Notes under the pieces: generated by a model
The model's database searches: none
Told to the model about the DNA's origin: nothing
Seen by the model: the letters and a program-made list of their open reading frames with translations, nothing else
NCBI GenBank assembly: GCA_015491145.1
Contig: WFWM01000057.1
Span: forward strand, 1-5,845
Origin: Patescibacteria group bacterium
GTDB lineage: Bacteria; Patescibacteriota; Minisyncoccia; Phycocordibacterales; UBA12088
DNA: 5,845 bases
Reading direction: 5' to 3'
Made by a program: the position numbers and the translations under genes
Part shown: positions 5,423-5,845 of the stretch, in pieces
Layout: every line of letters starts with the position of its first letter
How positions within the stretch are numbered: position 1 is the first letter of the stretch

Positions 5423-5845
5423 ATGCAGCGGGTGCGGCACCTTCTCAATCGGGTGGGGGCGGGGATGCGCCTCGCCTTGTTCCTCGCTGCGCGCTACTTT
5501 ACCCGCATTGGATGGATGCAAACCGCGCTCACCATTTTCATTATGTTCCTCACCTTCGCAAATTTGCTCCTCGCGAAGGGGATTCTTGTAGGGATTGTCG
5601 ATGGGGTGTTCACCACCTTCTCCTCTGCCCTCACCGGCGACCTCTACCTTACCCCTCGCTCTGACAAGGAGACTGTTGACCAATCGGAGATCGTCGAGCA
5701 GATGCTTCGAGACGACCCCTCCGTTCTCGCGTTTACGCCGCGGGTTATCGTCAACGGCGTGATTGAAGCGGGATATCAGCAGGCTGCGGTGCTCGCCAAC
5801 GAGACGCCTGATGCGGTGCCGGTTGAGGTGGCGGGTATAGTGCCG
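5423..5845 (+). CDS. ABC-transporter permease, MacB/FtsX/LolC type, N-terminal part
   Basis: The reading frame is open from ATG 5423 to the window end: 141 residues with no stop, so the gene is cut by the window. A basic amphipathic N-terminus (VRHLLNRVGAGMRLALFLAARYFTR) leads into one hydrophobic segment at about 33-58. It is followed by an extracytoplasmic region starting GDLYLTPRSD (72-81) and containing a helix-like SEIVEQMLRDDPSV and strand FTPRVIVNGVIE. One helix then a large external domain, with a 'G-D-L-hydrophobic-x-P' turn just after it, is the pattern of MacB/LolC/E-type permeases; the later three helices would lie beyond the window. Met15 (5465) is an alternative start, and neither start has a strong SD. 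The gap to the upstream adaptor is 15 bases, so co-transcription is likely. The ATPase partner is not visible and the substrate is unknown. Confidence 0.78.
   Translation, partial: MQRVRHLLNRVGAGMRLALFLAARYFTRIGWMQTALTIFIMFLTFANLLLAKGILVGIVDGVFTTFSSALTGDLYLTPRSDKETVDQSEIVEQMLRDDPSVLAFTPRVIVNGVIEAGYQQAAVLANETPDAVPVEVAGIVP

Noticed and set aside
5156..5683. Antisense open frame across the adaptor-permease junction
   Set aside because: It overlaps two sense genes with recognisable domains, and its product is low in complexity with no known motif.

Overview
The window is a GC-rich (about 60% by eye), tightly packed bacterial segment with every recognisable gene on the + strand. The gene set and protein style suggest a Patescibacteria/CPR genome, probably Parcubacteria-like. 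The main hints are a compact divergent enolase next to a PEP synthase and a D-lactate-type dehydrogenase, and an HlyD-family adaptor with a long insert in its coiled coil. Very short intergenic gaps and few strong Shine-Dalgarno (SD) sites fit too. This placement is inference from remembered family features, not a search result.

Region 1 (1-855) holds the C-terminal part of phosphoenolpyruvate synthase (PpsA). The first 174 bases are a perfect 84-bp inverted repeat with a 6-base loop that starts exactly at the first base. The right arm is genuine ppsA coding sequence. The left arm is its reverse complement and looks like a fold-back (chimeric read or assembly) artefact, so the true upstream ppsA sequence is missing. 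The gene ends in a 14-bp GC hairpin.

Region 2 (856-3753) starts with a 69-base spacer carrying a small inverted repeat and a probable extended -10 promoter. It continues with a D-isomer-specific 2-hydroxyacid dehydrogenase (D-lactate dehydrogenase-like), an enolase whose start codon overlaps the dehydrogenase stop (ATGA), and a small DedA/VTT-type membrane protein 10 bases further on. Enolase makes PEP, PpsA links PEP and pyruvate, and a D-lactate dehydrogenase would reduce pyruvate, so the first three genes sit around one node of lower glycolysis and fermentation.

Region 3 (3754-5845) has a 64-base spacer with a possible promoter, then an HlyD/MacA-like membrane-fusion protein and, 15 bases on, the N-terminal 141 residues of an ABC-transporter permease of the MacB/FtsX/LolC type, cut by the window end. 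These look like two parts of an ABC export system; the ATPase is not in view.

I found no rRNA, tRNA, CRISPR array, transposase or phage gene, and no convincing undescribed system. The points most worth checking are the terminal inverted repeat, the shortened divergent enolase and the insert in the adaptor coiled coil.
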